From positions 39,864-103,863 of the forward strand of contig NZ_JBBPHP010000025.1 of NCBI RefSeq assembly GCF_038039535.1: 64,000 nt of DNA. Reading direction: 5' to 3'. Below the pieces are notes generated by a model that was not told the origin of the DNA, did not search any database, and was given only the letters and a program-made list of their open reading frames with translations. Within the stretch, counting starts at the first letter, position 1, and each line of letters opens with the position of its first letter. Positions 61,434-64,000 of the stretch are shown piece after piece. The stretch comes from Catalinimonas sp038039535. Its GTDB lineage: Bacteria > Bacteroidota > Bacteroidia > Cytophagales > Cyclobacteriaceae. The translations under genes and the position numbers were made by a program.

Positions 61434-62584
61434 TCAGCAAGCCATGGACAAATCTCAAAACGCCAGTGTACGCTTCTCTTGCACTGGCTTTTGCCAGTTT
61501 TGGCGATGCTTTCTTCTACCCTTTTCTACCGGTTCATGCAGAAGAGATAGGAATACAAATAGGTTGGGTAGGCTTACTGCTGTCCATCAACCGTTTCATC
61601 CGCATTTTCTCCAATCCCCTACTGGTAAAGATTTTCAGCCGCTATGGTTTTAAGTGGATGACTTTAGTGGCTGTTATCCTGGCCATAATCTCTACGGCAG
61701 GTTATGGCATGGGGTTAGAGATGATGGGTTGGCTCATGCTACGAGTTTTGTGGGGCATTTCCTTTTCTGCCTTACGCCTCTCTTCTTTGGGATATGCTTT
61801 ACAACATCCAAGTGCGGACTTTTCGCTGGGAATTAGCAGAGGCATTTATGAGCTGGGACCTATGTTTGCCTTGCTGGTGGGTCCGCTCCTGATCAAAACA
61901 TGGAATCCTGCTGTTACTTTTCTGATGCTGGCAGCAGCTTCTTTACCTGCGCTTTACTTTGCCTGGCATCTGCCTGATTTGAAGCATGCTCCACCAACTA
62001 AAAAATATCCTTTGCTCAGTATACCATCTACTTTTAACCTGCTCACTTTGATCACGACTTTTCTGGTAGAAGGTATGCTGATTGTCTTACTTGGCAAGCT
62101 GTTGCTGGAAACAGATCATCATCTAACAGCAACTTCTGCTATAGCACTAGCCGCAGCCTGGCTAGTATTCAGAAGAGTAAGTTTTCTGGTATTTGCTCCG
62201 GCTGGAGGTTATCTGGCAGATCAGTGGGGATTGGACAGGCTTTTCAGCGGATCTGTAATTTTGATCTGTTTAGGATTTATACTGTTATGCTTTAATCATT
62301 CATTTCTTGGTCTTTCCATCATTTTCATTGCCAACAGCATTAACGCTTCTCTTGCTCCGGGTGGAGCATCACAGGGAGAAGAAGATAAAGTGCAAGCTGT
62401 GGCAGAGAACGCCACTTGGAGAGACATAGGAGCTGCCTTAGGAGCATTGGCAGGAGGCTTGCTTTTATCATCCGATCACCTTCATCGTATATTTATGCTA
62501 GCAGTGATGCTTTTACTGATGGTACTCTGCTTGCATCTCAAAGACTCAAAGCATTTACTTAAAAAGTTATTGTCATGGAATTAG
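61421..62584 (+). CDS. MFS transporter in arsenic context
   Basis: 387 residues with about twelve helices. The start overlaps the flavoprotein gene by 13 bp. Features include SRGIYELGPMFALLVG and a Gly/Ala-rich second half. No GAPDH partner is present, so ArsJ-type 1-arseno-phosphoglycerate export is not supported. It may export an organoarsenical made or modified by the neighbouring enzymes; substrate unknown. Its stop overlaps the sigZ start by 10 bp. Confidence 0.8.
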   Translation: MLRVISKPWTNLKTPVYASLALAFASFGDAFFYPFLPVHAEEIGIQIGWVGLLLSINRFIRIFSNPLLVKIFSRYGFKWMTLVAVILAIISTAGYGMGLEMMGWLMLRVLWGISFSALRLSSLGYALQHPSADFSLGISRGIYELGPMFALLVGPLLIKTWNPAVTFLMLAAASLPALYFAWHLPDLKHAPPTKKYPLLSIPSTFNLLTLITTFLVEGMLIVLLGKLLLETDHHLTATSAIALAAAWLVFRRVSFLVFAPAGGYLADQWGLDRLFSGSVILICLGFILLCFNHSFLGLSIIFIANSINASLAPGGASQGEEDKVQAVAENATWRDIGAALGALAGGLLLSSDHLHRIFMLAVMLLLMVLCLHLKDSKHLLKKLLSWN

Positions 62585-63147
62585 CCACTTTATATACAGA
62601 TTTTCATAAAACGCTCCTGACCTATATCAGAAGCAAAACAGATTCTAAAGAAGATGCGGAAGATATATTGCATAATGTATTTGTTAAGATCGCAGGTCAT
62701 GAAGACATATTGGCTCAGAAAGAAAATCTAAAAAATTGGGTATTCATCATTACCCGAAATGCTGTTTATGATTATTATCGCAGCAAAGGCATTGGGCAAC
62801 ATGAGAAGCTTGGGGAAGTTTCTACAAATAACCTCGCCACCACTGATACAACTGCTCCTGCTCAAGGCTTAGAGGCATGTTTGCTACGCTTCATAGACCA
62901 ACTTCCTGATACAGACAAACATCTTTTAATTGCCTCTGAATTAAAGGGTGAAAAGCAGAACGAACTTGCTCAACAATACCACATGCCTTATTCTACGCTT
63001 AAGTCAAGGGTACAAAGAGGGCGAAATAAATTAAAGCAGATGCTTACCGATTGTTGCCAGATAGAGATCAATAAAAGAGGGGAAATTCTGGAGGTCTTGC
63101 CTAAAAATAATTGTGCTGAAAATAGCTGTAATTCTTGTGAAGGATGA
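62575..63147 (+). CDS. sigZ: SigZ-type ECF RNA polymerase sigma factor
   Basis: 190 residues. Region 2 includes DAEDILHNVFVKIAGHED and WVFIITRNAVYDYYRSK; region 4 includes QQYHMPYSTLKSRVQRGRNKLKQML. The C-terminus carries a Cys tail (CCQIE, CAENSCNSCEG). The pattern fits the SigZ group of ECF factors. The Cys tail may sense thiol-reactive metalloids directly, since no anti-sigma gene is visible. It precedes the Cys-pair peptide. Confidence 0.88.
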   Translation: MELATLYTDFHKTLLTYIRSKTDSKEDAEDILHNVFVKIAGHEDILAQKENLKNWVFIITRNAVYDYYRSKGIGQHEKLGEVSTNNLATTDTTAPAQGLEACLLRFIDQLPDTDKHLLIASELKGEKQNELAQQYHMPYSTLKSRVQRGRNKLKQMLTDCCQIEINKRGEILEVLPKNNCAENSCNSCEG

Positions 63148-63205
63148 TGCGTCTTTTCTTAAAGATGCGCGTCTTTACTTCTGAAAACATTATAATTTAT
63201 TTCTT

Positions 63206-63403
63206 ATGGAAAAGACTATTTTAAACATCCCCGTATTACAAAAAAGTAAAGGCACACGAAAAGTATCTGCAAAAACCATTGCCTCGTGTTGTGCCCAACC
63301 TGCTAGTGGTGAATCATGTTGCAGTCCAAGTCAATCACCAGAAGAGAATGAAGGTGAATGTTGTGCTCAACCTGAAGATGGCTCTGCCTGCTGTAATAAG
63401 TAA
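63206..63403 (+). CDS. Cys-pair-rich small protein
   Basis: 65 residues. The last 40 hold four CC pairs at near-regular spacing (SCCAQP, SCCSPS, ECCAQP, ACCNK) between Pro/Gly/Glu-rich linkers. The N-terminal part (ILNIPVLQKSKGTRK) is basic. Vicinal Cys pairs suit As(III) or soft-metal chelation, as in the tail of the flavoprotein at 60108. No family is recognised. It follows sigZ by 58 bp and ends at a terminator. Confidence 0.72.
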   Translation: MEKTILNIPVLQKSKGTRKVSAKTIASCCAQPASGESCCSPSQSPEENEGECCAQPEDGSACCNK

Positions 63404-63440
63404 TTCAGTACATACGTGATCCCGGTAAAAGACTATGAAG

Positions 63441-63476
63441 GCCTCCTATTGAGCGAATAGCTAGGGAGGCTTTTTA
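63441..63476 (+). terminator. Rho-independent terminator after the Cys-pair gene
   Basis: GCCTCC and GGAGGC arms with a loop of about 18 nt, then TTTTT. It ends the plus-strand arsenic arm. Confidence 0.8.
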
Positions 63477-64000
63477 TGTTATGAGAATTAATATTAGAAT
63501 TTAATCAGCATTCAGAACTCTTGTAGAGGATAAAAGCCAGTTGATAATGAATCCTTTATCTTTTTAAATAAAAGGTATAAAACCCTAGGGTAGAACCCTG
63601 GACCCAACTTTCCGAGTCGGACGGCCGATGCCGCAGAGCCTAGGGGAATTAGACCACTAATGATTAAATGAACGCTTAAATGTTAATTCGTAAGTATATT
63701 ATAAGTTTCCTTTACTGAGTTGATTGGATAAGCCAATGCAAAAATGTTCTACAAGGTTCGAGTACTTCTAAGCCTCAAAGTTTTAGTAACAAACACCAGG
63801 ATTAATATAATATCTACATAACATGATAGATTTGACAGGATTCCTTTAGGTACTTTATGTCTCTTTTTATATCTTTAAAACGGTGCAAATCACCACAAAT
63901 AATATTGTGTCCAAATCGTGGTCCATTGATTTTATTTAAATCGTAAGCTACTGATTAACAAGGGTTTTATAATTTTGGGTGTAGGGCTGCCGCCCCGACA
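63477..64000. other. Non-coding end region with a dense hairpin cluster
   Basis: 524 bp with no intact gene. At 63583-63645 an outer CCCTAGG/CCTAGGG pairing encloses or competes with small hairpins: AGGGT-AGA-ACCCT, TCCGA-G-TCGGA and CGGC-CGAT-GCCG. This GC-rich, fold-prone block is unlike the AT-rich surroundings. It may be a structured RNA or the end of a mobile element. A further GC-rich block lies at the window edge (about 63985-64000). Confidence 0.45.

Noticed and set aside
63814..63954. Minus-strand 46-codon stretch with DLNKINGPRFGHN followed by a GD pair, faintly like a GGDEF-domain signature
   Set aside because: Too short, no start, bounded by stops on both sides, and the similarity could be chance. 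Only a frameshift-tolerant search could rescue it.
1..64000. CRISPR arrays, tRNA or rRNA genes
   Set aside because: No regularly spaced repeats with unique spacers, no cloverleaf-like sequences and no rRNA-like blocks were recognised by reading.

Overview
This 64 kb window reads as a metal and metalloid resistance island from a Bacteroidota bacterium, most likely a marine or soil Cytophagales-type organism. The assignment is an inference. It rests on families that are largely restricted to or typical of Bacteroidota: HYC_CC_PP proteins, a DUF6660-like protein, HMA-AraC regulators, a CzcA pump with its outer membrane channel fused on, and DUF3347 and GDCCVxC-type proteins. It also rests on moderate GC with AT-rich intergenic DNA. 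No rRNA, tRNA, CRISPR array or intact transposase was seen.

Region 1 (1-11.6 kb, minus strand) is a divalent-cation efflux operon. In transcription order it holds a DUF6660-like His/Cys protein, a small membrane protein, a CzcA-outer membrane factor fusion, a CzcB adaptor, a PII-like protein, a Fur-family regulator, a P1B-4 ATPase (SPC motif), a DUF3703 protein and two CDF transporters, the last cut by the window edge.

Region 2 (11.6-26.7 kb) is copper and silver handling. It holds a secreted beta-propeller protein with a truncated HMA gene behind it, two tandem HMA-AraC regulators, the Cu+ ATPase CopA, a ferredoxin reductase-like flavoprotein, a CopZ-like chaperone, a HYC_CC_PP protein, CusA/CusC/CusB, a 43-residue membrane peptide overlapping cusB, a DUF3347 protein and a TRASH/YHS-like protein.

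Region 3 (26.7-43.9 kb) is a mosaic accessory stretch. It contains an MBOAT/SGNH acetylation pair, a membrane-protein gene broken by an in-frame TGA, a third HMA-AraC regulator, a multicopper oxidase with a fused outer membrane barrel, and DUF305, DUF302, DUF2231 and SPW proteins. It also contains a decayed SDR gene, a GDCCVxC-like protein, a second TGA-interrupted ORF, a methyltransferase, a K+ channel-like protein, a glycosidase, a Cys-rich four-helix copper-binding protein and EgtD. A 34-bp near-identical direct repeat brackets the 5 kb multicopper oxidase segment.

Region 4 (43.9-52.6 kb) is the most unusual part: a compact operon for a complex I-like membrane arm (NuoA, H, J, K, L, M, N). 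It has no NADH module and no NuoI. One protein replaces the quinone module: a NuoB-like domain with no cluster-ligand cysteines, a His/Glu/Asp-rich linker of about 110 residues, and a NuoD-like domain lacking the usual quinone-site motifs. The antiporter-like subunits keep their ion-pathway Glu and Lys motifs. This looks like a proton or cation translocator uncoupled from classical redox chemistry.

Region 5 (52.7-63.4 kb) is an arsenic island with two divergent arms. The minus arm runs arsR, an apparently exported low-molecular-weight phosphatase-type arsenate reductase, a DsbD-like thioredoxin membrane protein, ACR3, two flavoproteins and a transglutaminase-like protein. The plus arm runs a GNAT acetyltransferase, a Cys-tailed flavoprotein, an MFS transporter, SigZ and a Cys-pair-rich peptide. 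Matching 20-bp inverted-repeat sites precede arsR and the phosphatase gene. The last 520 bases contain no intact gene, but they do contain a dense cluster of small hairpins.
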